A stretch of DNA of 49,039 nt from Paludibacteraceae bacterium (GCA_024399535.1 JAKSNU010000003.1:1-49039); one strand, 5' to 3'. Positions 23,891-33,608 are shown, counted from the stretch's first letter. A program made the numbers and translations. Notes: generated by a model from the sequence alone, not told the origin.

Positions 23891-25694
23891 ATGTGTCGAT
23901 ACGACCATTGCGAATGAAAATCAAAACATTTCGGTATATGGTCGATATTTTCTGAATGATAGTCTCCATGCCTGGATTATTGATTTCAATCTCCAGGGTG
24001 GAGACATCTTTTTTCTGTCTGTCAGAAATTACGCATTGAATGTTGTCAATGTAGGTGGTGTCGTTATCTGCTATTGTGTACCATAGGAGGTTGTCAGCAC
24101 TCCACTCAGTCAGATATTGCTCTAAAGATGATTTTCCGTGGTATGCGATTTTGCCTGCTATATTGGTGATATTCAGACAATCAGTGTCGGTGTTGAATGC
24201 AAGACTATTTATGGTGAATCTGGTGGAATCGTTCGTCATTTTTATGTTACAGTGCGGCATACTCAGACTGCCATCGCTTGTAATCATTTGAAGATTGCTG
24301 CCATCAAAGTGGGCTTGCAATTGAAGACCATTCATGCTGTTGTAAGGAAAATTGTCCCAACGGTTGCGGTATGTAATATTCCCATTAAACAATCCTGTGA
24401 TTTCAGTAGAATCGGTATGTTTATCGACGATTATTTCCATCTTGCAATTGATGTCGGTCTCAGGGTTGAAAACAGCGATATCATCTGTCGGGAATAGGTC
24501 GGTCATCTTGCCTTTCAAGACAATGCGATTATTGGAACGCGAAAGGTTGGCATGCACTGGAGATACATATGCTGTTATGTTTCTGATGTTTATCGAACTA
24601 TTGGCGAGATTGTTGAGGTCGAGATGTGATGATATGTTGGCATAGGCATTGTTCACTCGGTATGGAATTTCCGAATAATCGTAATGACCATGCAGGTCGG
24701 TGATATTCATGCTGATATCAATCAGTGGGCGATTAGTACTATCTAAGAATCCGTAAGAATGAACATAGAGGTCAATGAATGCATCCCCTTTAAGTTCATT
24801 TGGAATTGAGTCCTGAATGCTACGGAATGCCTTTTCAGCCTTTGGTGCATATTTCCAAATCGGTTTAGTTAGCGTTTTGGACAATTTGCTTATCTTCAAA
24901 TCATTAGCATTCAGCGTCAGGTCAGAATAGACGTTGTCCAAATTTGTGTCAAAATAATACTCTCCTTTTATCGAGAAGTCAAGGTCGTAAATGCCGAGGT
25001 CAAACTGGTCGAAATGAAATCCAATAGTATCTGAAAATGAGGCATTCGCCCTAATTTCGGCAACTATTGAGTCGTATTCCATAACAAAATGGCAATCGTC
25101 AAAAGTCAAACTTTTGTAATCTCGGTCTGTTCTGGCAATGGCATCAATATCAACCCGAGCATATTTTATTTTAATTGAATCTTTTTCGTCAATGAATGAA
25201 GTCTTCAAATGGGCAATATCAATATGTTGCAATTCCATTTTGAAAGGAAGGTTTTTCATCTTGTCAGTTGCGTTTTCTTTCAAGATATGCCAGTTACATT
25301 CACCATTTTCGTTGATGTGCAAATTGATGTGACCGTTTTTGAATGCTATGTTGTTAATCTCAACGACATCGTCGATAAAATATTTTTGAAAGTTCAGAGT
25401 AACAATCAGTTCTGGTATGTATGCAAGAGTGTCGGATGGATTGTCGCTTGTGGATGAACCAATTGAAAGATTGTTCACCTTGAACCCGAATTTTGGGAAC
25501 GTACGCCAAAAGGTCAATTCTACATTATCGAACCTATGAGGAGCGATGAAAACAGAACCTGCTGCTTTGTCAGCTATTTCGGTAAGCCGCTTTGGAGTAA
25601 AGACTAAATTTGTTATTATGCTGATTGCAATTACGAACGCTGCAATAGCTGCACCTATGATACAGAGTGGTAAGATTGTTGCGGATTTTTTCAT
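23880..25694 (-). CDS. AsmA-like membrane protein
   Basis: The 604-residue protein (ATG at 25694; ATG at 25703 also possible) has one N-terminal membrane helix (SATILPLCIIGAAIAAFVIAIS). It is followed by an AsmA-like domain: LTEIADKAAGSVF, VELTFWRTFPKFGFKVNNLSI, and INNIAFKNGHINLHIN. The rest is repetitive beta structure. AsmA-family proteins lie in the periplasm, anchored to the inner membrane, and act in outer-membrane lipid or protein homeostasis. The gene has its own promoter at 25721-25751 and is convergent with the WG lipoprotein, sharing 11 bases at the stops. It is divergent to the lysine operon. Confidence 0.75.
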   Translation of the reverse strand: MKKSATILPLCIIGAAIAAFVIAISIITNLVFTPKRLTEIADKAAGSVFIAPHRFDNVELTFWRTFPKFGFKVNNLSIGSSTSDNPSDTLAYIPELIVTLNFQKYFIDDVVEINNIAFKNGHINLHINENGECNWHILKENATDKMKNLPFKMELQHIDIAHLKTSFIDEKDSIKIKYARVDIDAIARTDRDYKSLTFDDCHFVMEYDSIVAEIRANASFSDTIGFHFDQFDLGIYDLDFSIKGEYYFDTNLDNVYSDLTLNANDLKISKLSKTLTKPIWKYAPKAEKAFRSIQDSIPNELKGDAFIDLYVHSYGFLDSTNRPLIDISMNITDLHGHYDYSEIPYRVNNAYANISSHLDLNNLANSSINIRNITAYVSPVHANLSRSNNRIVLKGKMTDLFPTDDIAVFNPETDINCKMEIIVDKHTDSTEITGLFNGNITYRNRWDNFPYNSMNGLQLQAHFDGSNLQMITSDGSLSMPHCNIKMTNDSTRFTINSLAFNTDTDCLNITNIAGKIAYHGKSSLEQYLTEWSADNLLWYTIADNDTTYIDNIQCVISDRQKKDVSTLEIEINNPGMETIIQKISTIYRNVLIFIRNGRIDTSIF

Positions 25695-25720
25695 AAGACA
25701 CATCAACTCTAAAAAGTTTG

Positions 25721-25751
25721 CAAAGTTACCTCTTTTCCGTGAAATGCCAAA
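25721..25751 (-). promoter_or_regulatory. Promoter of the AsmA-like gene
   Basis: On the minus strand TTTG (25751-25748) is followed after 19 bases by TAACTTTG (25728-25721), a full Bacteroidota consensus. It is divergent with the kamD promoter at 25793-25824, leaving 41 bases between. Confidence 0.7.
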
Positions 25752-25792
25752 ATAAATATCAATATTTTGTATTGAAAAAAATTAATATATCG

Positions 25793-25824
25793 TTTGGCAG
25801 ATTAAAAAAAAAGTTGTAAATTTG
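25793..25824 (+). promoter_or_regulatory. Promoter of the lysine-to-butyrate operon
   Basis: TTTG (25793-25796), 20 bases, then TAAATTTG (25817-25824) match the Bacteroidota consensus. The predicted start near 25831 is 26 bases before the kamD ATG. No internal promoter was found in the eight-gene run. Confidence 0.75.
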
Positions 25825-25856
25825 CAGTCTCGAAATTATGTAAAATAAAAAATAGT

Positions 25857-27410
25857 ATGCAACAGTCAAAAGTAGGATTGGATTTTAAGAAAGTGGACTA
25901 CGCAAAGTCGGTGGCAAAAAATATTGCTGATGACGTTCAAGGCTTTGTGGAACAGTACACTACGGTGGCAGTCGAACGTACAATCTGTCGTCTGCTTGGT
26001 GTGGATGGTGTTGACGCAAATGGCGTTCCATTGCCAAATGTTTTGGTTGATCAGATTAAAGAAAATGGCGTTTTAGGCGAAGGTATTGTCTTCTTCCTCG
26101 GCAATGCAATGTGCGAATTGAAACAGCAACCTCAAGAAATAGCAGAACAGGTGGCTGATGGCAAATTGGATATCACTAAGGTGAAAGTCTATTCTCAAGC
26201 AGAGAGAGACGCAGCCCTTAAACCTATCATTGATGCAAATATTGAGCGTATCAAAGCTCGTCGTGCACGTCGCGAGAACTATCTCAAAACCATTGGCGAG
26301 GGTCCAAAACCATATTTGTATGTAATAGTCGCTACAGGTAATATCTATGAGGATGTTGTGCAAGCTCAAGCTGCTGCACGTCAGGGTGCTGACGTCATTG
26401 CGGTTATCCGTACTACCGGACAGTCGCTTCTTGATTACGTTCCTTATGGAGCTACAACCGAAGGTTTCGGTGGAACTTTTGCAACTCAGGAGAATTTCCG
26501 CATTATGCGTAAAGCTCTCGACGAGGTCGGTGAGGAGGTCGGACATTATGTTCGTCTCTGCAACTACTGCTCAGGTCTCTGTATGCCAGAGATTGCTGCC
26601 ATGGGAGCTCTCGAAGGTCTTGATGTGATGCTCAACGATGCTCTTTATGGAATATTGTTCCGCGACATCAATATGCAACGTACGTTGGTTGACCAATTCT
26701 TCAGCCGTGTAATCAATGCTTTTGCAGGCGTAATCATCAATACTGGTGAGGATAACTATCTTACTACTGCTGATGCATATGAGGAGGCTCATACAGTGCT
26801 CGCTTCAGACCTTATCAACGAGCAACTTGCCGCAATGGCAGGACTTCCAGAGGAGCAGATGGGACTCGGTCACGCATTTGAAATGGACCCAATGCTCGAA
26901 AATGGTTTCCTCTATGAGTTGGCTCAAGCTCAGATGACACGTGAGATATTCCCTAAGGCAACTCTTAAATATATGCCGCCTACCAAGTTTATGACAGGCA
27001 ATATTTTCCGTGGTCATATTCAGGACGCTATGTTTAACATTATCGGTAATTGGACACATCAGGGTATCCAGCTTCTCGGTATGCCAACTGAAGCTATCCA
27101 CACTCCGTTTATGAGCGACCGTTTCCTCTCAATCGAGAATGCAAAATATATCTTCAACAATATGAAGTCTATAGGTGAGGAGGTTGAATTCAAGGATGGT
27201 GGTATTGTTAAGACGCGTGCTGCCAAAGTGTTGAACGACACTATTGCATTGCTTGAGAAACTCAAGGATGAAGGTCTCTTCAATGCTTTGGAAAAAGGTA
27301 TGTTTGCTGATGTCAAACGTCCGAAGAATGGCGGTAAGGGTCTAAACGGCGTTGCTAAGAAATGCTCGCATTATACCAACCCATTCATTGCGATTATGTT
27401 GAAAAAATAA
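25857..27410 (+). CDS. kamD: Lysine 5,6-aminomutase alpha subunit
   Basis: With KamE it moves the terminal amino group of D-lysine or beta-lysine from C6 to C5, using adenosylcobalamin and PLP. This is a step in lysine fermentation. The 517-residue protein is the size of known alpha subunits (about 516), and shows the family blocks GPKPYLYVIVATGNIYEDV, EVGHYVRLCNYCSGLCMPEI and MPPTKFMTGNIFRGHIQDAMFN. It is the first gene after the promoter at 25793-25824. KamE follows 22 bases later. D-ornithine 4,5-aminomutase is excluded, since there the large subunit is over 700 residues and the small one about 120. Cytoplasmic. Confidence 0.93.
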   Translation: MQQSKVGLDFKKVDYAKSVAKNIADDVQGFVEQYTTVAVERTICRLLGVDGVDANGVPLPNVLVDQIKENGVLGEGIVFFLGNAMCELKQQPQEIAEQVADGKLDITKVKVYSQAERDAALKPIIDANIERIKARRARRENYLKTIGEGPKPYLYVIVATGNIYEDVVQAQAAARQGADVIAVIRTTGQSLLDYVPYGATTEGFGGTFATQENFRIMRKALDEVGEEVGHYVRLCNYCSGLCMPEIAAMGALEGLDVMLNDALYGILFRDINMQRTLVDQFFSRVINAFAGVIINTGEDNYLTTADAYEEAHTVLASDLINEQLAAMAGLPEEQMGLGHAFEMDPMLENGFLYELAQAQMTREIFPKATLKYMPPTKFMTGNIFRGHIQDAMFNIIGNWTHQGIQLLGMPTEAIHTPFMSDRFLSIENAKYIFNNMKSIGEEVEFKDGGIVKTRAAKVLNDTIALLEKLKDEGLFNALEKGMFADVKRPKNGGKGLNGVAKKCSHYTNPFIAIMLKK

Positions 27411-27432
27411 TTAACGATTAATTAGAAAAATC

Positions 27433-28224
27433 ATGAGCGAAGGATTATATTCAATGGAGGCAAAGGATTACGATAAGACCCTTGACCTCACCAAAATAAA
27501 ACCATACGGTGATACAATGAACGATGGAAAGGTGCAGATGAGTTTCACTCTCCCTGTTCCTGCTGGAGACGAGGCTATAGAGGCTGCTAAACAACTGATG
27601 CTCAAGCTTGGTTTCACTAATCCATTAGTTGTTTATAGCAAAGAACTTACAAAAGGTTTCACTTTCTTCAATTGCTATGGTTCGTGCAGTCAGACAGTGG
27701 ACTATACTCAGATACATGTTCCAAAAGTTGACTCAAACAAGATGAGCATGGAAGATTGTGATGAGTATATCCGCAAGAATATAGGTCGCAAAATCACTGT
27801 CGTTGGTGCTTCTACCGGTACAGATGCTCATACAGTCGGTATTGACGCTATTATGAATATGAAAGGTTATGCTGGACACTATGGTATAGAGCGTTACGAA
27901 ATGTTCGACGCACTCAATATGGGTAGCCAAGTATTGAACGAGGACTTTATAGCTAAGGCTGTTGAAATGAAGGCTGATGCACTCCTCGTTTCGCAGACTG
28001 TGACTCAGAAGGACGTTCATATTCAAAATATGACAAATCTTGTCGAACTGCTTGAGGCTGAGGGTCTCCGTGATAAGGTTATCCTGATTTGCGGTGGTCC
28101 ACGTATCACTCACGAACTCGCTAAGGAGCTCGGTTTTGATGCTGGTTTCGGTATGAACACTTATGCCGATGATGTCGCTTCTTTCATAGCAGAGGAGATG
28201 AATCGTCGCAAAGGAAATAAATAA
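27433..28224 (+). CDS. kamE: Lysine 5,6-aminomutase beta subunit (B12- and PLP-binding)
   Basis: The 263-residue protein carries the cobalamin motif DxHxxG as D131-A-H133-T-V-G136, and K144 (MNMKGYAG). These are the same positions as the B12-ligand His133 and PLP-binding Lys144 known for the clostridial beta subunit. The N-terminal 115 residues (FTLPVPAGDEAIEAAKQLML) form the dimerisation part. The C-terminal Rossmann part ends with ICGGPRITHELAKELGFDAGFG. It is the B12 half of the aminomutase; KamB and KamC would reactivate it. It is 26 bases before the CoA-transferase gene. Confidence 0.95.
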   Translation: MSEGLYSMEAKDYDKTLDLTKIKPYGDTMNDGKVQMSFTLPVPAGDEAIEAAKQLMLKLGFTNPLVVYSKELTKGFTFFNCYGSCSQTVDYTQIHVPKVDSNKMSMEDCDEYIRKNIGRKITVVGASTGTDAHTVGIDAIMNMKGYAGHYGIERYEMFDALNMGSQVLNEDFIAKAVEMKADALLVSQTVTQKDVHIQNMTNLVELLEAEGLRDKVILICGGPRITHELAKELGFDAGFGMNTYADDVASFIAEEMNRRKGNK

Positions 28225-28250
28225 TGTGAATATTAAAAAGATAAAAAGAT

Positions 28251-28910
28251 ATGGATAAAAATCAGATTCGCGAGGTGATCGCACGTCGTTGCGCCCTCGA
28301 ACTTCACGATGGTGATGTTGTCAATTTGGGTATCGGTTTGCCTACTCTGATTCCTGCTTATTTGCCAAAAGGTGTCACCGTAACACTTCAGTCAGAGAAT
28401 GGTCTGCTCGGTATGGGTGGTGCTCCTGAGGAAGGTAAGGAAAACAAATATCTCACCAATGCTGGTGGCGGTTTTATCACTATGGTTCCTGGTGCATCTT
28501 CTTTTGACAGTGCTACTTCGTTCGGTTATGTCCGTGGAGGTCATGTCGATGTGACTTTCCTTGGTGCTCTTCAGGTTGACGAGAAAGGAAATCTTGCAAA
28601 CTGGATGATTCCTGGCAAGAAGACTCCTGGTATGGGTGGAGCAATGGACCTTCTCGTAGGTGCAAAGCGCGTTATCCTCGCTATGGAACATACAGCTAAA
28701 GGTGCTCCTAAAATCTTGAAACAGTGCAATCTTCCGTTGACTGCTGCGGGCGAGGTTGATATGATTATTACCGAGATGGGTGTGATGGTTGTTACTCCAA
28801 AGGGTATCGAACTTACCGAAATAAATCCAGAATTCACTGTAGAACAGGTTCAGGCTGCTACTGAGGCTCAACTCATCGTATCGCCTAACTTGAAGAATAT
28901 GGCTCTCTGA
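28251..28910 (+). CDS. atoA: Butyrate/acetoacetate CoA-transferase, beta subunit
   Basis: This 219-residue protein is the beta-type subunit (AtoA/ScoB) of a class I CoA-transferase, with the catalytic Glu E49 in the SENGLLGMG motif and GGFITMVPGASSFDS. It exchanges CoA between butyryl-CoA or acetoacetate and acetate. In lysine fermentation it would release butyrate or activate acetoacetate. Such enzymes need an alpha subunit (AtoD), normally adjacent, but the preceding gene is kamE and the following crotonase. So alpha is absent from this operon. The stop is 1 base before crt. Confidence 0.88.
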   Translation: MDKNQIREVIARRCALELHDGDVVNLGIGLPTLIPAYLPKGVTVTLQSENGLLGMGGAPEEGKENKYLTNAGGGFITMVPGASSFDSATSFGYVRGGHVDVTFLGALQVDEKGNLANWMIPGKKTPGMGGAMDLLVGAKRVILAMEHTAKGAPKILKQCNLPLTAAGEVDMIITEMGVMVVTPKGIELTEINPEFTVEQVQAATEAQLIVSPNLKNMAL

Positions 28911-28911
28911 T

Positions 28912-29688
28912 ATGGATTACAAATTTCTTAAAATAGAAAACGAAGGTCCTGTTTGTACGATGACAATCTCAGCACCAAAATCGCTGAATGCTCTGAATCG
29001 TGCTATTCTTGAGGAGATTGATGCTTTTGTCAGCTCAATAGTTGACTCTGTCAGAGTACTTATCATTACGGGCGATGGCGAGAAATCGTTTGTCGCTGGT
29101 GCTGACATTTCGGAAATGGCAGGGTTCAACGAGCAGGAAGGTTTCGCTTTCGGTCAGTTCGGTGCTTCGGTTTTCCGTAAAATCGAGGATTTGCCAATTC
29201 CTGTCATAGCTGCCATCAACGGATTCGCTCTCGGTGGAGGTTGCGAAATTGCTATGGCATGCGATATACGTGTCGCTGCTGACAATGCCGTATTCGGTCA
29301 GCCAGAAGTGAAACTCGGAATAATTCCAGGTTTCTCGGGCACTTACAGATTGGCAAAACTTGTCGGACAAGGTATGGCAAAAGACCTAATCTATACAGGT
29401 CGTAATATAAAAGCAGACGAGGCACTCCGTATAGGTCTCGTAAATGCTGTCCTTCCTCATGACGAGATGATGGCTTACGCTAAGAAACTGGCTTCGATGA
29501 TTGTAGCCAATGCACCTCGTGCCGTTGCTTTCGCAAAGAAGACAATTAACGAGAATTATGATATGGATCGTACCGAGGCTCTTGCTCTTGAAAACCGCAA
29601 TTTCGGAGCATGTTTCGCAACCTCTGACCAAAAAGAGGGTATGCAAGCTTTCCTCGGAAAACGTAAAGCAGAATTTCAAAACAAATAA
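28912..29688 (+). CDS. crt: Enoyl-CoA hydratase / crotonase
   Basis: The 258-residue protein is a crotonase: oxyanion-hole region [23 protein letters not shown] with the first catalytic Glu, and [13 protein letters not shown] with the second. It hydrates crotonyl-CoA to 3-hydroxybutyryl-CoA or removes water in the reverse direction. In the butyrate route it acts on 3-hydroxybutyryl-CoA from Hbd. It starts 1 base after atoA and ends 13 bases before hbd, so translation is probably coupled. Length is standard. Confidence 0.92.
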   Translation: MDYKFLKIENEGPVCTMTISAPKSLNALNRAILEEIDAFVSSIVDSVRVLIITGDGEKSFVAGADISEMAGFNEQEGFAFGQFGASVFRKIEDLPIPVIAAINGFALGGGCEIAMACDIRVAADNAVFGQPEVKLGIIPGFSGTYRLAKLVGQGMAKDLIYTGRNIKADEALRIGLVNAVLPHDEMMAYAKKLASMIVANAPRAVAFAKKTINENYDMDRTEALALENRNFGACFATSDQKEGMQAFLGKRKAEFQNK

Positions 29689-29701
29689 AAACGATAGAAT
29701 T

Positions 29702-30544
29702 ATGAAAATTGCAGTAATTGGAACTGGCACAATGGGTGCTGGTATCGTTCAAGCATTTGCTCAGGCTGGTATGCCTGTTCTCATGAAGAGCCGTTCAGAG
29801 GCAAGTCTTGAAAAAGGTCTTGGCAAAATCAAGAAGGGTCTCGCTAAACTCGTAGAAAAGGGTAAGATTACTCAAGATTATATGGACGCAACGGTTGCTA
29901 ATATTTCTACGACCGTTGATTATAAAGATCTCGCTGATGCTGACCTTATTATAGAGGCTGCAGTTGAGGCTATGGAGATGAAAAAACAGCTTTTTGCAGA
30001 ACTTGACGAAATGTGTAAGCCTGAGACTATCATTGCTACAAACACATCTTCATTGTCAATCACCGAAATAGCTGCTGCTACAAAACGAGGTGACCGTATT
30101 ATCGGTATGCACTTCTTCAACCCTGCTCCTGTAATGAAACTTGTTGAGGTCATCCGTGGACTTACCACTTCGGACGAAGTTTATGCTACAATTAAGGAAC
30201 TCGTTGAGAAATTAGGGAAAACTCCTGTAGAAATCAAAGAGGCTCCAGGTTTTGTGGTTAATCGTATCCTTATCCCTATGGTAAACGAAGGTGTGGGCAT
30301 TCTTGCTGATGGTGTCGCTTCTGCTGAAGATATTGACACTGCAATGAAACTCGGTGCAAACCATCCTATGGGACCTCTTGCACTTGGCGACCTCATTGGT
30401 CTTGATGTATGTCTCGCTATCATGGAGGTTCTTCATGCTGAGTTCGGAGACAAATATAAACCACATCCACTTCTCCGCAAGATGGTTCGTGCTGGAAAAC
30501 TTGGCCGCAAGACTGGCGAAGGATTCTTTAATTATAATAAATAG
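29702..30544 (+). CDS. hbd: 3-hydroxybutyryl-CoA dehydrogenase
   Basis: The 280-residue protein (ATG at 29702; the longer upstream frame overlaps crt) has the NAD motif GTGTMGAG (7-14), the middle [12 protein letters not shown], the catalytic His in [14 protein letters not shown], and the C-terminal signature [17 protein letters not shown]. It reduces acetoacetyl-CoA to 3-hydroxybutyryl-CoA with NAD(P)H. In this operon it feeds Crt. The stop is 28 bases before bcd. Cytoplasmic. Confidence 0.94.
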   Translation: MKIAVIGTGTMGAGIVQAFAQAGMPVLMKSRSEASLEKGLGKIKKGLAKLVEKGKITQDYMDATVANISTTVDYKDLADADLIIEAAVEAMEMKKQLFAELDEMCKPETIIATNTSSLSITEIAAATKRGDRIIGMHFFNPAPVMKLVEVIRGLTTSDEVYATIKELVEKLGKTPVEIKEAPGFVVNRILIPMVNEGVGILADGVASAEDIDTAMKLGANHPMGPLALGDLIGLDVCLAIMEVLHAEFGDKYKPHPLLRKMVRAGKLGRKTGEGFFNYNK

Positions 30545-30572
30545 AATTTGCCTAATACACATTATATTATAT

Positions 30573-31712
30573 ATGGACTTTAATTTGAACAAAAAACAGG
30601 CTCTGTTCCAGCAGATGATACGTGAGTTCGCCGAGAAAGAGGTGAAACCAATGGCTGCTGAAATCGACGAACAGGAGCGCTTCCCAATGGAGACAGTTAA
30701 AAAATTGGGTAAAATCGGTGTCATGGGTATTCCTGTACCTACTCAGTATGGTGGCGCAGGTGGCGACAACTTGATGTATTCTATTGCAGTAGAGGAACTC
30801 TCACGCTGCTGTGCAACCACTGGTGTTGTAGTTTCGGCTCACACCTCACTCTGTGTTGCTCCTATCCTTGAACATGGTACAGAGGAGCAGAAGATGAAAT
30901 ATATTCCAAAACTTGCTTCGGGCGAGTGGATTGGTGCATTTGGTCTTACTGAACCAAATGCCGGTACTGATGCTGCAATGCAGCAAACAGTGGCTGTCCT
31001 TGATGGTGACCATTATGTTCTGAACGGAACGAAGATATTCATCACAAACGCAAACTATGCAAGCGTATTCGTTGTTTTTGCAATGACCGATAAGTCGAAG
31101 GGCAACAAGGGTATTTCTGCATTCATCGTTGAAAAGGATTTTCCTGGATTCTCTATCGGTAAGAAAGAGAAGAAATTAGGTATCCGTGGCTCGGCAACTG
31201 CTGAGTTGATTTTCGAGAACTGCATCGTGCCAAAGGAGAACCTCCTCGGCGAAGAGGGCAAGGGCTTTTCTATCGCAATGAAGACTCTCGATGGTGGTCG
31301 TGTAGGTATCGCTTCACAGGCTCTCGGTATCGCTCAAGGTGCTATGGACGAGACTGTTAAATATACAAAGGAACGTAAACAGTTCGGTCGTTCTATTGCT
31401 CAATTCCAGAATACTCAGTTCCGTATGGCTGAACTCGAGACAAAGGTTCAGGCTTCCCGTCTGCTCGTTCGTTCTGCTGCTTTCAAGAAAGACCAGCACG
31501 TTCCATTCTCTGCAGATGCTGCAATGGCTAAGCTTTTTGCTGCCGAGACTGCAATGGAGGTTACCACAAAGGCAGTTCAGTTCCACGGCGGTTATGGCTA
31601 TACACGTGACTATCCTGTTGAGCGCATGATGCGTGACGCTAAAATTACTGAAATCTACGAAGGTACTTCCGAGGTTCAGCGTATGGTTATCGCTGGCAAA
31701 TTGTTTAAATAA
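30573..31712 (+). CDS. bcd: Butyryl-CoA dehydrogenase (short-chain acyl-CoA dehydrogenase)
   Basis: The 379-residue protein shows the acyl-CoA dehydrogenase layout: an N-terminal helical part (QQMIREFAEKEVKPMAAEID), the FAD-binding GAFGLTEPNAGTDA with ITNANYASVFVVFA, and a C-terminal domain. The catalytic Glu is in the final IYEGTSEVQR. ATG at 30573 gives MDFNLNKK, the typical start for butyryl-CoA dehydrogenase; the longer frame overlaps hbd. It reduces crotonyl-CoA to butyryl-CoA. With the EtfAB genes following, it probably works as an electron-bifurcating complex that also reduces ferredoxin. Confidence 0.94.
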   Translation: MDFNLNKKQALFQQMIREFAEKEVKPMAAEIDEQERFPMETVKKLGKIGVMGIPVPTQYGGAGGDNLMYSIAVEELSRCCATTGVVVSAHTSLCVAPILEHGTEEQKMKYIPKLASGEWIGAFGLTEPNAGTDAAMQQTVAVLDGDHYVLNGTKIFITNANYASVFVVFAMTDKSKGNKGISAFIVEKDFPGFSIGKKEKKLGIRGSATAELIFENCIVPKENLLGEEGKGFSIAMKTLDGGRVGIASQALGIAQGAMDETVKYTKERKQFGRSIAQFQNTQFRMAELETKVQASRLLVRSAAFKKDQHVPFSADAAMAKLFAAETAMEVTTKAVQFHGGYGYTRDYPVERMMRDAKITEIYEGTSEVQRMVIAGKLFK

Positions 31713-31727
31713 TAAAATCACCACATT

Positions 31728-32510
31728 ATGAAAATAGTTGTTTGTATAAAACAAGTGCCAGATACCACTGATGTGAAAATCAATCCTCAGACTGGTACTA
31801 TCATCCGCGAGGGTATTCCAAGCATCATGAACCCTGACGACAAGGGTGGTTTGGAACTCGCTCTCCGTCTGAAAGACGAATTCGGTGCACATGTTACCGT
31901 TATCACTATGGGTCCTCCTCAAGCAGATGCTGTCCTCCGTGAGGCATACGCTATGGGCGTTGACCGCGCTATCCTTTTGACAGACCGTGCTTTTGCAGGT
32001 GCTGATACTCTGGCTACTTCGCACGCTCTCGCATTTGCATTGAACTGCATCGAGCACGACCTCATCATCACTGGCCGTCAGGCTATCGATGGTGATACTG
32101 CTCAGGTAGGTCCTCAGATTGCAGAGCACCTGAAACTCGCTCAGATCTCTTACGTTGCCGACGCTAAGTTCGACGGTAAGGACAAGTTCACTGTCAAGAA
32201 GGAACTCGAAGACGGATATCAGAAACTTGAGGTCCACACCCCATGCCTCTTCACCGTTCTTGCAAGTGCCATCAAGCCACGTTACATGAGCGTTCGTGGT
32301 ATCTGCGAGGCTTTCGACAAGGAGGTTGAGATATGGACTGTTGCCAACATCAACGCTGACCCTGAGAAACTCGGTGGCAAAGGCTCTCCAACACGTGTGA
32401 AGAAGTCATTCGCTAAGGCTCTCAAGCAGCCAGGTGAGGTCAAGGAGGGTACACCAGAGGAACTCGTTGACATCATAGTTGCTAAACTCAAAGAGAAATT
32501 CATCATTTAA
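31728..32510 (+). CDS. etfB: Electron transfer flavoprotein beta subunit
   Basis: The 260-residue protein has the EtfB signature: MKIVVCIKQVPDTTDVKI at the start, TMGPPQADAVLREAYAMGVDRAILL, and the ETF motif GRQAIDGDTAQVGPQIAEHL. It pairs with EtfA and probably with Bcd for bifurcation of NADH electrons to crotonyl-CoA and ferredoxin. It starts 15 bases after bcd and ends 18 before etfA. Cytoplasmic. Confidence 0.95.
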   Translation: MKIVVCIKQVPDTTDVKINPQTGTIIREGIPSIMNPDDKGGLELALRLKDEFGAHVTVITMGPPQADAVLREAYAMGVDRAILLTDRAFAGADTLATSHALAFALNCIEHDLIITGRQAIDGDTAQVGPQIAEHLKLAQISYVADAKFDGKDKFTVKKELEDGYQKLEVHTPCLFTVLASAIKPRYMSVRGICEAFDKEVEIWTVANINADPEKLGGKGSPTRVKKSFAKALKQPGEVKEGTPEELVDIIVAKLKEKFII

Positions 32511-32528
32511 TCAAGGAGGGCAATAGAT

Positions 32529-33539
32529 ATGAACAAAGCAGATTATAAAAACGTATTCGTTTTCGTTGAGCAGCGTGGTGGCGTTATCCAACCAGTTGCT
32601 TTCGAGTTGATTGGCAAGGCTCGCGAACTTGCTGACGCTCTTAATGAGAAAGTTGTCGCTCTCTTCCCTGGCTGTGGCATCAAGGCACAGGCTCAGACTC
32701 TCATCGAGGCTGGTGCTGACCAGGTTATTGTGATGGATGCTCCTGAACTGAAGGACTACCTGACAGAGCAGTATTCTCAGGCTATTCACCAGGCTATCAT
32801 GCACTTCATGCCAAGCATAGTTCTCATCGGTGCAACGACAATCGGTCGTGACCTCGGTCCACGCTTGTCTGCACGTCTTGAGACTGGTCTTACTGCCGAC
32901 TGTACAAAACTCGAAATCTCTGAGGAGGGTGAGCTTATGATGACCCGTCCTGCATTCGGTGGTAACCTGATGGCTACTATCATGTGTACAGAGCACCGTC
33001 CACAGATGTCAACAGTTCGTCCAGGCGTTATGCGCCGTCGTGAGCTCGACAAGAGCCGCAAGGGCGAGGTTGTTGATTTTGCTGTCAAGTTTGATGCTTC
33101 AAAGTTCAACGTAAAACTCCTTGAAACTGTCAAGAACGAGGGTAACCAGGTTGATATCACCGAGGCTAAGATTCTCGTGTCTGGTGGCCGTGGCGTACAG
33201 AACTCTGAGGGCTTTGCAAAGCTCCAGCAGCTCGCAGACGTATTCGGTTCAAAGGCACAGGTTTCTTCTTCACGTGCAATGGTTGACGCAGGTGTCATGG
33301 ATCATGACCGTCAGGTTGGTCAGACTGGTAAGACAGTACGTCCTAACCTCTATCTCGCTTGCGGTATATCTGGTGCAATCCAGCACCTCGCAGGTATGGA
33401 GGAGTCTGAACTCATCATCGCAATCAATAAGGATAAGTTCGCTCCAATCTTCAGTGTTGCCGACCTCGGCATCGTAGGCGACCTTCACAAGATCGTTCCT
33501 ATGCTCACTGAGCGTTTGAAGAAAGAGATTAAGAAGTAA
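32529..33539 (+). CDS. etfA: Electron transfer flavoprotein alpha subunit
   Basis: The 336-residue protein has the EtfA C-terminal FAD signature: VSGGRGVQNSEGF, SRAMVDAGVMDHDRQVGQTGKTVRPNLYLACGISGAIQHLAGM in parts, and VGDLHKIVPMLTERL at the end. The N-terminal half holds the Rossmann part with GATTIGRDLGPRLSARLETGLTADCT. It is the last gene of the lysine-to-butyrate operon; the stop is followed 22 bases later by a 14-bp inverted repeat that may end transcription. Confidence 0.95.
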   Translation: MNKADYKNVFVFVEQRGGVIQPVAFELIGKARELADALNEKVVALFPGCGIKAQAQTLIEAGADQVIVMDAPELKDYLTEQYSQAIHQAIMHFMPSIVLIGATTIGRDLGPRLSARLETGLTADCTKLEISEEGELMMTRPAFGGNLMATIMCTEHRPQMSTVRPGVMRRRELDKSRKGEVVDFAVKFDASKFNVKLLETVKNEGNQVDITEAKILVSGGRGVQNSEGFAKLQQLADVFGSKAQVSSSRAMVDAGVMDHDRQVGQTGKTVRPNLYLACGISGAIQHLAGMEESELIIAINKDKFAPIFSVADLGIVGDLHKIVPMLTERLKKEIKK

Positions 33540-33561
33540 ATCAAGAATTTATAATCATTTT

Positions 33562-33608
33562 TCAGAGAATGATAGGCATTATATTAAAAGATGTCTATCA
33601 TTCTCTGA
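33562..33608 (+). terminator. Long hairpin at the end of the butyrate operon
   Basis: TCAGAGAATGATAG (33562-33575) and its perfect complement CTATCATTCTCTGA (33595-33608) frame a 19-base loop. It is 22 bases after etfA. A T run does not follow directly, so termination strength is uncertain, but it could also protect the mRNA 3' end. Confidence 0.7.

Noticed and set aside
25857..28224. D-ornithine 4,5-aminomutase instead of lysine 5,6-aminomutase
   Set aside because: Subunit lengths (517 and 263) and the B12 motif in the smaller subunit fit KamD/KamE; OraE/OraS have very different lengths.
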